Shown here: positions 1 through 7,443 of the stretch, piece by piece
Layout: every line of letters starts with the position of its first letter
Position numbering within the stretch: position 1 is the first letter of the stretch
Source of the DNA: JBOHUC01 sp050733935
GTDB lineage: Bacteria; Eisenbacteria; RBG-16-71-46; DASYSL01
NCBI GenBank assembly: GCA_050733935.1
Contig: JBOHUC010000010.1
Location: 1-34,099 of the forward strand
Reading direction: 5' to 3'
Length of the DNA: 34,099 nt
Translations under genes and position numbers: made by a program
Notes under the pieces: generated by a model
Told to the model about the DNA's origin: nothing
Database searches by the model: none
The model's input: only the letters and a program-made list of their open reading frames with translations

Positions 1-62
1 TCATCCTCGAGCTGAACCTCGCGAGCTACCGGCTCGAAGCGTCGAAGAAGGCCAAGGAGTAG
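1..62 (+). CDS. 3' end of an unidentified CDS (partial)
   Basis: The reading frame that starts at base 3 gives ILELNLASYRLEASKKAKE and stops at TAG 60-62. The residues look like a natural helical, lysine-rich protein C-terminus, but too little is present to name a family. A second frame is also open from the left edge (see 92-325), so this call rests only on amino-acid composition. The rest of the gene lies outside the window. Confidence 0.4.
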   Translation, partial: ILELNLASYRLEASKKAKE

Positions 63-91
63 GGCGGAGGGTCAGCAGGCGGGAGAACTGG

Positions 92-325
92 TTGTCGCTG
101 CTCGGAAGAAACAGTTGTCGTCGATCACGCAAGAACCTCGAGGGCGCAGACTCGCTCTATCGCGCGGCGATTGCCGAATCCCGAGCCGTACGGTCCAGGA
201 CTGGGAGAGGATCGGATCGTGAGGCCGTCGAGGCCTATGCAAGCTTCCTGCTTCGTCACGGGACGACAGCCAGGGCCGACTCAGTCCTCCGAGAGGCGTC
301 TGCGTACTCCAGCGGTTTGCCTTGA
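92..325 (+). pseudogene. TPR-like fragment, probably a gene remnant
   Basis: From a TTG at 92 the frame encodes 77 residues. The second half (GADSLYRAAIAES, then EAYASFLLRHG and ADSVLREASAY) has the spacing of small and large residues typical of tetratricopeptide repeats, with about one and a half helix pairs. The frame is open back to the left edge, but its first residues are arginine-rich and unlike a protein, and there is no ribosome-binding site before 92. This fits the decayed tail of a TPR protein better than an intact gene. It could instead be the true end of a longer gene reaching in from the left. Confidence 0.35.
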
Positions 326-523
326 GATTCCCCGGCTCAACATGCCCCGGAGCATGTTCGCGGGCTTGATCGAGGGATGTCCATCTCGGATGGGCTTCGG
401 ATAACCTAATGTGGCTCAGCCGATTAGCGTCCCTTTAAGATGACGTATAAGGCCTATTATGTCAACTATCAGATATCGAGATTCCCCTCTCTGGCGGCGA
501 TCTGTCACCGACGGCCAAGCTCT
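326..523. other. Intergenic spacer downstream of leuS
   Basis: No gene is supported here. Base composition falls to a more AT-rich level around 401-480. A weak inverted repeat, CTAAT (406-410) with ATTAG (423-427) around a 12-base loop, is the only structure seen. It is too weak and lacks a T-run, so I do not call it the leuS terminator. Confidence 0.4.
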
Positions 524-3160
524 CTAGGACGTTACGATGTTTACGAGGCGGTGCGGTACGTGGACGACCTTCCGGACCTGCTTGCCCTCGACCAGTTCCT
601 GAATGCGGGGATTCACGCGGGCTTCGTGTTCGACCGCGTGTTGATCCAGGTTGACCGGTAGGTCGAGCCTCGCCCGGAGCTTCCCGTTGATCTGAACCAC
701 GATCAGCTCGGTTTCGGAGACCAGCGCAGCCTTTTCCGGGACGGGCCAGGATTGGGCGAAGATGGACCCGGGCGCGTCGGTGGCCCGATGCCAGATCTCC
801 TCGCAGACGTGCGGGGCCACGGGTGCCAGCATCAGCGTCATCATGCGGAGCGCTTCGCCCAGGGCCCAGCCGCGATCCGTCTCGACCAGGATCTTCTCGG
901 GCTCGTCCTGCGAGTACAGCGATACCGCGTTCAAGAGCTCCATCTGGGCCGCGATCGCCGTGTTGAACTTGAAGTCCGCGAAGTCGCGCGTGACCCGATC
1001 CAGCGTCCGGTGCACCGCCCGGTTCAGCTCGAGCGCCTTCGGGCCCAGCGGCGGCGGCGTGGAGCCGGGTCCGGCCGCGCGGATCAAGGCGATTCGAGGC
1101 TCGACGATCCGCCAGAAGCGGTTCAGGAAGCGGAACGCCCCCTCCACCCCCGCATCCGACCACTCGGCGTCCTTCTCGGGCGGGCCGATGAAGAGCGTGT
1201 AGACGCGCGTCGTGTCGGCGCCGTAGCGCTCGATCAGGTACGCCGGCGCAACGGTGTTCCCCTTCGACTTCGACATCTTGACGCCGCCCTTCGTGATCAT
1301 CCCCTGCGAGAACAGGTTCCGGAACGGTTCGCGGAAGTGGATGGAACCCATGTCCGCGAGCGCCTTGACCACGAAGCGCGCATACAGCAAATGAAGAATC
1401 GCGTGCTCCACCCCGCCGATGTACTGATCCACCGGCAGCCAGCGGTCCGCGAGCGCACCGTCGAACGCCTTCTTGTCGTCCTTGGGCGACAGGAAGCGCA
1501 GGAAGTACCACGACGAATCGACGAACGTGTCGAGCGTGTCGGTCTCGCGCTTCGCCGGTCCCCCGCACTTCGGACACTTGACGTCCACGAACGTCTTCGA
1601 GGTCTTGAGCGGCGAGTCCCCCGTCGGCTTGAACTCGACGTCCTCCGGCAGGCGCACGGGCAGATCGCTCTCCGGCACCGGCACCAGGCCGTCGGTCGCG
1701 CAGTAGATCATGGGGATCGGGCAGCCCCAGTAGCGCTGCCGGGACACGAGCCAGTCGCGCAGGCGGAACTGGACCTTCGCGCGTCCCATCCCGCGCGCGG
1801 CCAGGTCCGCCGTGATCTTCTCGCGCGCCTCGGCCGAGTGCAGGCCCGTGAACGCGCCGGAATCGACCAGGACTCCGTCGCCGACGAAGATCAGGTCCCC
1901 TGCCGACTCGTCCCAGCCTTCGCGATCCTTGAGGCTGTCGCCGCGCGACGGATCCCAACTCTCCTCGAGCGCCGGCGGTGCGATGACTTTCGGAATCGGC
2001 AGCCCGTACTTCTTCGCGAACTCGTAGTCGCGCGTATCGTGCGCGGGCACGCACTGAACCACACCGGTCCCGTAGCCCATGACGACGTAGTTCGCGACCC
2101 AGAGCGGCACCTTCGCGCCCGTGAACGGATGGATCACGTGTCGGCCGGTCGGCAACCCCTCCTTCTCGGGCTCCTGATCGAGACGATGTGCGGCCTGCTG
2201 ACGCGCGGTCTTCTGCGCGAGCGCCTCGATCGCCTTTGCTTCCGGGCGTCCCGCCACGAGCGCGGCGACCTTCGGGTGGTTCGGCGGCAGCACGACGAAC
2301 GTGGCACCGAAGATCGTGTCCACACGGGTCGTGAACGTGACGAGCTCGTCCGATCCGTCGTCGAGCCGCCAGTGCACCGCGGCGCCCTCCGAACGACCGA
2401 TCCAGTTCGTCTGCATCGTGCGGACCTTCTCGGGCCAGCCGTCGAGCAGCAACAGGTCGTCGAGCAGTTGCTGCGCGTAGTCGGTGATCCGGAAGAACCA
2501 CTGCTCGAGATCGCGCTGCACGACCGCCGTCCCGCAGCGCTCGCACTCGCCGTCGATGACCTGCTCGTTCGCGAGCACCGTCTGGTCTTTCGGGCACCAG
2601 TTGACCGGTGCCTTCGCGCGGTACGCGAGGCCCTTCTCGTAGAGCTTGAGGAAGAGCCACTGCGTCCAGCGGTAGTACTCGGGATCGCACGAGGCCAGGC
2701 GCCGGTCCCAGTCGAAGCCCACGCCCCAGTCGTCGAACTGGGCGCGCATACGGTCGATGTTCTCGTACGTCCACTTCGCGGGATGGATCTGGTTCTGGAT
2801 CGCGGCGTTCTCGGCCGGCAGGCCGAACGCGTCGAACCCCATGGGCGCGAGCACGCGGCAGCCGCGCATCATCATGAGCCGGGCGACCACGTCCCCCATG
2901 ATGTAGTTCCGCCCGTGGCCGGCGTGAAGATCGCCGGACGGGTATGGGAACATGTTGAGGACATAGTACTTTCGGTCGGTTTCCTTGAGATCCTGCTTGA
3001 ACAAGCCGATCCGGTCCCAGAGCGCGCGCGAGCGGGGCTCGATCTCGTCGAACGGGTAGATGTCGCGTCCGCGGGTCGAACCCGAGGAGGGCTCGGAAGT
3101 CGTTCTGGAATCAGGGCCGGGCATGCGCGGAAAGATAGAGTGCAGGCGCCGTTTGCGCAA
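524..3160 (-). CDS. leuS: Leucyl-tRNA synthetase
   Basis: Cytoplasmic class I synthetase that charges tRNA-Leu with leucine. The 878 residues match the bacterial family length (about 860). The HIGH-type signature is HAGHG (residues 79-83) in PYPSGDLHAGHG. The CP1 editing domain has the threonine-rich TFTTRVDTIFGA (275-286) and the GYGTGVVQCVPAHD region (362-375). CxxC pairs occur near residues 206-209 and 529-532 (zinc-like knuckle). KMSKS is at 628-632. The start at 3160 gives a short basic leader; a second Met at residue 13 (MPGPDSR) is an equally plausible start, since conserved sequence begins only near residue 35. It follows the unknown 138-residue gene by 26 bases and is probably co-transcribed with it. 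No terminator is evident downstream. Confidence 0.98.
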   Translation of the reverse strand: MRKRRLHSIFPRMPGPDSRTTSEPSSGSTRGRDIYPFDEIEPRSRALWDRIGLFKQDLKETDRKYYVLNMFPYPSGDLHAGHGRNYIMGDVVARLMMMRGCRVLAPMGFDAFGLPAENAAIQNQIHPAKWTYENIDRMRAQFDDWGVGFDWDRRLASCDPEYYRWTQWLFLKLYEKGLAYRAKAPVNWCPKDQTVLANEQVIDGECERCGTAVVQRDLEQWFFRITDYAQQLLDDLLLLDGWPEKVRTMQTNWIGRSEGAAVHWRLDDGSDELVTFTTRVDTIFGATFVVLPPNHPKVAALVAGRPEAKAIEALAQKTARQQAAHRLDQEPEKEGLPTGRHVIHPFTGAKVPLWVANYVVMGYGTGVVQCVPAHDTRDYEFAKKYGLPIPKVIAPPALEESWDPSRGDSLKDREGWDESAGDLIFVGDGVLVDSGAFTGLHSAEAREKITADLAARGMGRAKVQFRLRDWLVSRQRYWGCPIPMIYCATDGLVPVPESDLPVRLPEDVEFKPTGDSPLKTSKTFVDVKCPKCGGPAKRETDTLDTFVDSSWYFLRFLSPKDDKKAFDGALADRWLPVDQYIGGVEHAILHLLYARFVVKALADMGSIHFREPFRNLFSQGMITKGGVKMSKSKGNTVAPAYLIERYGADTTRVYTLFIGPPEKDAEWSDAGVEGAFRFLNRFWRIVEPRIALIRAAGPGSTPPPLGPKALELNRAVHRTLDRVTRDFADFKFNTAIAAQMELLNAVSLYSQDEPEKILVETDRGWALGEALRMMTLMLAPVAPHVCEEIWHRATDAPGSIFAQSWPVPEKAALVSETELIVVQINGKLRARLDLPVNLDQHAVEHEARVNPRIQELVEGKQVRKVVHVPHRLVNIVTS

Positions 3161-3186
3161 GTCGCCCGCCCGAAGGCGCCGCGTCG

Positions 3187-3603
3187 CTAGTCCCGCAACC
3201 GCGCCTTTCGACGGTATTCGCGATCGGCCTCGCGCAAGCGCTCGTCAGTCAACCCCGGGTAGCGGACCTCATTCCTCGGATCCCGCACGTTGGTCTCCGG
3301 GGACCATGGCTCCGCGCCGAGCAGCGCCTCGGCAGCGTGTCGCCCGGCGGACAAGCTGCTCGTCACCATCGCAGTCCGCATCTCGAGCGGGACGGCGGGA
3401 CCGAGCATAAAGCCCTTCGCCACCTCCTCGAGAAAGCCCGCTTCTGTGAGACGAACGAACGCGCCGTGCACCTCCTCGTCGGTCGGGAGCGCGTGGTTCA
3501 CCGCGTCGGCGGCCGCGATCACCGCCTCGAGGTTCGCGGGTGCGCTCTGCGACGCCAGCGCCAGCGCCTGAAGAAGCCACGCATCCGACCACAGAAAGGC
3601 CAT
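3187..3603 (-). CDS. Conserved hypothetical protein, possibly winged-helix-like
   Basis: A 138-residue soluble protein without signal peptide or membrane segment. The N-terminal half (WSDAWLLQALALAS, then AADAVNHALPTDEEV and FVRLTEAGFLEEV) alternates helices with a short turn, as small winged-helix folds do. I do not recognise a named family and propose no function. The C-terminus (residues 105-138) is charged, rich in Arg, Asp and Glu, and probably extended or helical. The ATG at 3603 has no good Shine-Dalgarno sequence in front of it. It lies 26 bases upstream of leuS on the same strand and is divergent from the beta-helix gene at 3735. Confidence 0.7.
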   Translation of the reverse strand: MAFLWSDAWLLQALALASQSAPANLEAVIAAADAVNHALPTDEEVHGAFVRLTEAGFLEEVAKGFMLGPAVPLEMRTAMVTSSLSAGRHAAEALLGAEPWSPETNVRDPRNEVRYPGLTDERLREADREYRRKARLRD

Positions 3604-3734
3604 GCCGGCAGTCTAGCCGGGAGGTTCGCGAAGGGTTACTCTCAATCGCTCATCGGATCGAAACCCGATCGGAGCTTCGGAACCCGCCGGGTCACATGGC
3701 AGAGCCTCGCTCGTAGAAGGGCGGAGGGACGCAT

Positions 3735-5069
3735 ATGGACGATTTCCGCACTTCTCTGGGATCCGCAGCGGTTGCCGCCGCACTCATCGTCATCGGCCTG
3801 CCTCTCGCCTCCCCCGTCGAGGCGGCGGCGCTCCACCGCGTGCCCCAGGACTTTGCGCGCGTAACGGATGCTCTCGCGGCCGCCGCGGCCGGCGATACGA
3901 TCGAGGTCGGTCCGGGAACCTACAGCGCGGCTTCGAACGGCGAGGCGTTTCCGCTTGCGATCGCGACCGCCGATCTCACGTTGCGCGGAGCCGGCATGGG
4001 CGGGAGCGTGCTCGACGCGAACGACGCGGCAAGCGTCGTGCGGATCACGGCCACGGGCGCGAGGCTTCTCGGCTTCACGATCACGGGCGGGCGCGCGGAC
4101 CTGGGCGGCGGCGTCTACCTCGAGACGGGAAGCGGAAGCCCGGAGATCGCGCACTGTCTCCTGCTCGAAAACGGCGCCGCCACGCAGGGCTCGGGGATCT
4201 ATGTGAACGTGAGTCTCACGCCCTGGATCCATCACAACGTCGTCTGGGAGAGCTACGACACGTCGGTGCCGTCCGGCGGGGATCCGCACGGGATCCAGCT
4301 CGCCGCGGCGAACGGGATCATCGAACACAATCTCCTCGGACGCGGCGATTCGAACGCGCTCTTCAACGGCGGAACGGCGTCCGAGCCGATCGTCCGCCAC
4401 AACATCTTCCTCGAGAACGGCCTTCCGAGCCCTCTGCGAGGCCGTGGATTCTGCGCGCTCGGCGGTCCGGGAACGGCGATCATCCACAACCTGTTCTTCG
4501 GGAACGTCGTCGCGGCCGTGCTCCAGCGCGTGAACGGAACCCCGACCGACATGTCCGGCACGCAGGCGAACGGGCTGAGCCCGACCGACGCGGTGTACGG
4601 CAACATCGATGTCGCCCCGATGCTCTCCGATCCGGACGTCCTCGATTTCTCGCTCAAGCCCGGGAGCCCGGCGATCGACGCGGGCGATCCCGCAGCCCCG
4701 CTCGATCCCGACGGCACCGTGGCCGACATCGGCCCGTTCTTCTTCGACCAGCGGCTCGTCGATGTCGGGAACGGGAAGCGCGGGCCGGCGCTCTCGCTCG
4801 TGGCTGCGCCGAATCCCGCGCCGGGAAGGACGACGTTCCGCTTCACCCTCCCGCGCGCGGGTCGGGTGCGACTTGCGCTCTACGATGGCCGCGGCGCGTT
4901 GCGTGCGACAATTGCCGAGGGCGCGCGGGAAGCGGGCGACCACACGGTGTCCTGGGATTCGAACTCTGGCGGGAGTGGCAGGCTCGCCGGCGGGCTCTAC
5001 TTCGCGCGGCTCGAGCTCGACGGCGCGCGTGTGACCGAGAAGCTCCTGCTCGTGCGCCGGGCTCGCTAG
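3735..5069 (+). CDS. Secreted right-handed beta-helix protein with FlgD-like C-terminal module
   Basis: A 444-residue exported protein. Residues 1-31 form a signal peptide (hydrophobic stretch AAVAAALIVIGLPLA, cleavage near VEAAA). Residues 34-64 (RVPQDFARVTDALAAA, then GDTIEVGPGTY) are the usual entry strand of DUF1565/pectin-lyase-like helices. About residues 70-290 carry short repeats such as GFTITGGRADLGGGVYL, IAHCLLLENG and IEHNLLGRGD, typical of parallel beta-helix coils. Residues 353-444 form a FlgD-like Ig/type IX-style module (APNPAPGRTTFRFTLP, YDGRGALRAT, GGLYFARL). GGAGGGA lies 7 bases before the ATG. Catalytic residues of a polysaccharide lyase are not evident, so the substrate is unknown; a surface or carbohydrate-binding role is inference. 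Confidence 0.88.
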   Translation: MDDFRTSLGSAAVAAALIVIGLPLASPVEAAALHRVPQDFARVTDALAAAAAGDTIEVGPGTYSAASNGEAFPLAIATADLTLRGAGMGGSVLDANDAASVVRITATGARLLGFTITGGRADLGGGVYLETGSGSPEIAHCLLLENGAATQGSGIYVNVSLTPWIHHNVVWESYDTSVPSGGDPHGIQLAAANGIIEHNLLGRGDSNALFNGGTASEPIVRHNIFLENGLPSPLRGRGFCALGGPGTAIIHNLFFGNVVAAVLQRVNGTPTDMSGTQANGLSPTDAVYGNIDVAPMLSDPDVLDFSLKPGSPAIDAGDPAAPLDPDGTVADIGPFFFDQRLVDVGNGKRGPALSLVAAPNPAPGRTTFRFTLPRAGRVRLALYDGRGALRATIAEGAREAGDHTVSWDSNSGGSGRLAGGLYFARLELDGARVTEKLLLVRRAR

Positions 5070-5563
5070 CGGTAGAGGCCCTTGATCCTACCCCACGTCG
5101 CGTTTCGGGTCGGCACGCCGGCGACGATGTAGCCGCCGACCTCGCCGTTCTGCACGACGGTCGAGTGCACGATCACGTAGAGGCGTCCCTCGAACAGCGC
5201 TTCGACCCAGATTCCGAGATCCATCGACGCCGTTCCGACTTTCGAGGGCCCGAACGGCAGGTCCACGATCGCATCCCCGCCCGCGCCCGGGGTCTCCTCC
5301 ATGTGGATGTGGCTCGCGATCTCGTCCCGGATCCACGGGCTGAACTGGATGTCGTACTCGAGGAGGGTCTGGTCGTCGTTCAGCACGAACGAGCCGATCC
5401 CGAGGACCGGCGACGGATTCGGCGGACGTCCGTGCGCGCCATCCACGATCGCATGGAAGTAGGTTTCGGCCGCAACGGGGACGGCAGGGATCGAAAGGGC
5501 GGTCAGCAGCGCGCTGACTCGGAGTGCGACCATCGGGCGTTGGCGCACGTTGTGTCCTGCCAT
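5066..5563 (-). CDS. Secreted CHRD-domain protein
   Basis: A 165-residue exported protein. An N-terminal signal peptide (VALRVSALLTALSIPAVPVAA, cleaved before ETYFHA) precedes one CHRD domain at about residues 35-155. Its marks are GIGSFVLNDDQTLLEYDI, the histidine-containing ASHIHMEE, and GRLYVIVHSTVVQNGEVGGYI. CHRD domains occur in chordin and in many bacterial exported proteins; the bacterial function is not established. The ATG at 5563 is chosen because it gives a clean signal peptide and has GAGAGG just upstream; the frame remains open to 5641. Its stop codon overlaps the convergent stop of the beta-helix gene. The 125 bases upstream hold a striking GTAC-repeat array, so it may be regulated separately from holA. 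Confidence 0.85.
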   Translation of the reverse strand: MAGHNVRQRPMVALRVSALLTALSIPAVPVAAETYFHAIVDGAHGRPPNPSPVLGIGSFVLNDDQTLLEYDIQFSPWIRDEIASHIHMEETPGAGGDAIVDLPFGPSKVGTASMDLGIWVEALFEGRLYVIVHSTVVQNGEVGGYIVAGVPTRNATWGRIKGLYR

Positions 5564-5588
5564 GGGAAGGGCCTCTCGCACAGCGGAA

Positions 5589-5640
5589 CGTACGAATTGT
5601 ACGTCGTTGTACCAGCGCACAAGCGCGTACGAATTGTACA
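5589..5640 (-). promoter_or_regulatory. Candidate operator: phased GTAC half-site array upstream of the CHRD gene
   Basis: Five GTAC tetramers start at 5590, 5599, 5609, 5627 and 5636, and a near match GCAC at 5617 fills the gap, so steps are 8-10 bases. Two copies of the 13-mer GTACGAATTGTAC (5590-5602 and 5627-5639) lie 37 bases apart. The first sits in the palindrome CGTAC-N5-GTACG (5589-5603). On the minus strand a TACAAT (-10-like) lies inside the first copy, with TTGTGC 15 bases upstream of it. This fits a multi-site operator over the promoter of the CHRD gene (start 5563). The binding protein is unknown. Confidence 0.55.
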
Positions 5641-5689
5641 ACCTCCCGCGAGAGAATGCCTCCCCCTCGGGCTTTACATTTCCAAGTTT

Positions 5690-6787
5690 CTACGCGGTCA
5701 GCCCCTGGACCGCCCGCACGAGGAGCGTCTCCTCCGGCGCCTGGCCGGTCTTCCAGGCCCGCTCGCAGCGATAGAGAAGGTCGAGACCGCGTGCGATCTC
5801 GTCCGGTCGCCAGGTCTCGGCGACCCGCTGGGACCTTCGGCGATCGCGAATCCACCCTCCTCCGCCGCCGCGCAGGCGCAAGGCGCCCCCGAGCAGCGTC
5901 ACGAGCTGGAACAGGATCGACCCCGATGACTCCCCGCCCTCGAGTGCGCGCAGGAGACAGTCCATCGCCTCGGCCCCCCGGCGCTCGCTCACGGCGTCCG
6001 CGAGCTGGCCGAGCGTCGCGCCCCCCGCCGGGTGCACGATGGCGAGCACCTGCTCGCGGTTCGCCCGTCCTCCGTCCCCGGCCCAGGCGGCAAGCTTGTC
6101 GAGCTCGTTGAAGGCTTCACCCGTATCGAGCCGCGGCAGGTCGAACAGCGCGTCCCAGGCGTCCGGAGCGAGCGTGAGTCCCTGGCGTTTCGCATGGCGC
6201 TCGGCCCACGCGCGGAGCTCGCTCGGCGGCAGACCGTCGATCGCGAACACGCGCGTGCAGGCCGCGCGCAGCGGATTCAAATGCTTGCGTTCCGAATCCC
6301 CCGCGGATTCGACGAAGACGAGCAGGTTCTCGGGCGGCACCTGCGCGAGCGCAGCGCCCACGGCCGCCGGCTGAGTCGCGGAGCGCGCCCAGTCCTCGGC
6401 GCGCAGCACGATCACGAGGGAGCGCGAGACGAAGAGCGACCCGCCCTGGACGGCGTTGAGCACCCCGGCCGGTCCGGCCTCGCCCGCTCGCAGGACGACG
6501 GGCGGCGAGTCCGGAACGGCCGCGAGCCAGGCCTCCTTGAGTGCCGTGAGGATCTCGGCCTTGAGTGCCTCGTCGTTGCCCTGGATGTAGGTCGTGCCTG
6601 GAGACTCGGCGCTGCGCGCGAGCCACGCCTCACACGCTGCCGGGCCGCCGGCCCGCGGAGCGGCGATCTTCGAGGTGGATCGAGAGGCCGGGGGCTTCTT
6701 CGCCGCTGGCTTGTCTGCGGGCGCGGCCCGCTTCGGCGCGGCGGACTTGGCGGTCGTCGACTTCGAGGCAGCCTTCTTGGTCGGCAT
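5690..6787 (-). CDS. holA: DNA polymerase III subunit delta
   Basis: Clamp-loader subunit that opens the sliding clamp and loads it on DNA. 365 residues; family members are usually about 330-345. The first 50 or so residues are a Lys/Ala/Pro/Ser-rich tail resembling histone H1, which accounts for the extra length. The conserved body begins near residue 52 with the family pattern TTYIQGNDEALKAEIL, then FVSRSLVIVLRAEDW, ENLLVFVES, and the C-terminal alpha bundle with FNELDKLAAWAG and ILFQLVTLLGGALRLR. I take the ATG at 6787, which shares its A with the lptE stop (TGATG) and has GAGGG upstream. A GTG one codon earlier is possible. It is translationally coupled to lptE, the arrangement conserved in many diderm bacteria. 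Confidence 0.9.
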   Translation of the reverse strand: MPTKKAASKSTTAKSAAPKRAAPADKPAAKKPPASRSTSKIAAPRAGGPAACEAWLARSAESPGTTYIQGNDEALKAEILTALKEAWLAAVPDSPPVVLRAGEAGPAGVLNAVQGGSLFVSRSLVIVLRAEDWARSATQPAAVGAALAQVPPENLLVFVESAGDSERKHLNPLRAACTRVFAIDGLPPSELRAWAERHAKRQGLTLAPDAWDALFDLPRLDTGEAFNELDKLAAWAGDGGRANREQVLAIVHPAGGATLGQLADAVSERRGAEAMDCLLRALEGGESSGSILFQLVTLLGGALRLRGGGGGWIRDRRRSQRVAETWRPDEIARGLDLLYRCERAWKTGQAPEETLLVRAVQGLTA

Positions 6788-7296
6788 CACCAGCCCTCGA
6801 CCGTCTTGTTGAGCACGGCGTCCGCGATCTTCTCGATCGCGTTCAGGCGCCCGGTCGCCTCGTCCTGCACTTCCTGCCCGGGAGCGGCCACCACGAAGTA
6901 GTTCGCGGTGCGCACGAGGTTGTCGTCACGCCACATCTCGCGGTTCTTGACGCGATCCTTTGCTGTCACGGATGCCGTCACCGCGACCTGGTACTCCTGC
7001 GCCTGCTCGCGCGCGTTGAAGCCGAAGACCGCGTTGCTGTAGGAGGTGATCGCCCCGGTGATGAGGAGATCCGCCTGATCCTCCCCCACCACGCGCAGGT
7101 TGTTGTCGCGGACGAAGCGATTGACGACCGCCTCCGTGACCTCGGTGTCGAGGCCGGGCTGGGTGGTCCGGTTCTGGAAGACGGGGACGGCGATCGTCCG
7201 CAAATGAGTCGGGAAGTTGGCCGGGTTCGGCGAGTAGCTGCAGCCCCCCGCGACCAGGCCCAACGCGACCATGAGGCTCAGTCGAAATGACTTCAT
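6787..7296 (-). CDS. lptE: LptE-family LPS-assembly lipoprotein
   Basis: An outer-membrane lipoprotein expected to plug the LptD barrel and help deliver lipopolysaccharide to the surface. 169 residues. The start MKSFRLSLMVALGLVAGGC gives a basic n-region, a hydrophobic core and a lipobox-like VAGGC (Cys at about residue 19). The mature part follows the LptE/SecB-like fold pattern: LRTIAVPVFQNRTTQPGLDTEV, AVVNRFVRDNNLRVV, ADLLITGAITSYSNAVFGF, YQVAVTASVTAKD. The order lptE-holA is the conserved one. The frame stays open upstream to 7362, but those residues do not resemble a signal peptide. No Shine-Dalgarno is visible before 7296. A weak TTCCGA-17-TATTGT promoter (7303-7331) would place transcription start almost at the ATG. 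Confidence 0.85.
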   Translation of the reverse strand: MKSFRLSLMVALGLVAGGCSYSPNPANFPTHLRTIAVPVFQNRTTQPGLDTEVTEAVVNRFVRDNNLRVVGEDQADLLITGAITSYSNAVFGFNAREQAQEYQVAVTASVTAKDRVKNREMWRDDNLVRTANYFVVAAPGQEVQDEATGRLNAIEKIADAVLNKTVEGW

Positions 7297-7443
7297 GCCC
7301 GCACAATACCGCGTTGCGTGCGAGTTCGGAAAGCATGGTGCTACGGGCCGCGGCATGACCACAATCCGCCAATGGAGCCCGCGGAGCTCGAGCCAGCGAT
7401 CCTCGTCTACCTTGGAGCCGATGAGGCGGGTGGGAATGCTGAA

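Noticed and set aside
440..661. A 73-codon frame overlapping the end of leuS
   Set aside because: Two thirds of it is antisense to leuS, and it has no ribosome-binding site or recognisable residues.
752..3190. An 812-codon open frame on the plus strand opposite leuS
   Set aside because: It is rich in Arg, Val, Leu and Asp with no domain sense and no ribosome-binding site. leuS motifs on the other strand are unambiguous. Long antisense frames are expected in such GC-rich DNA; the same holds for many others in the window.
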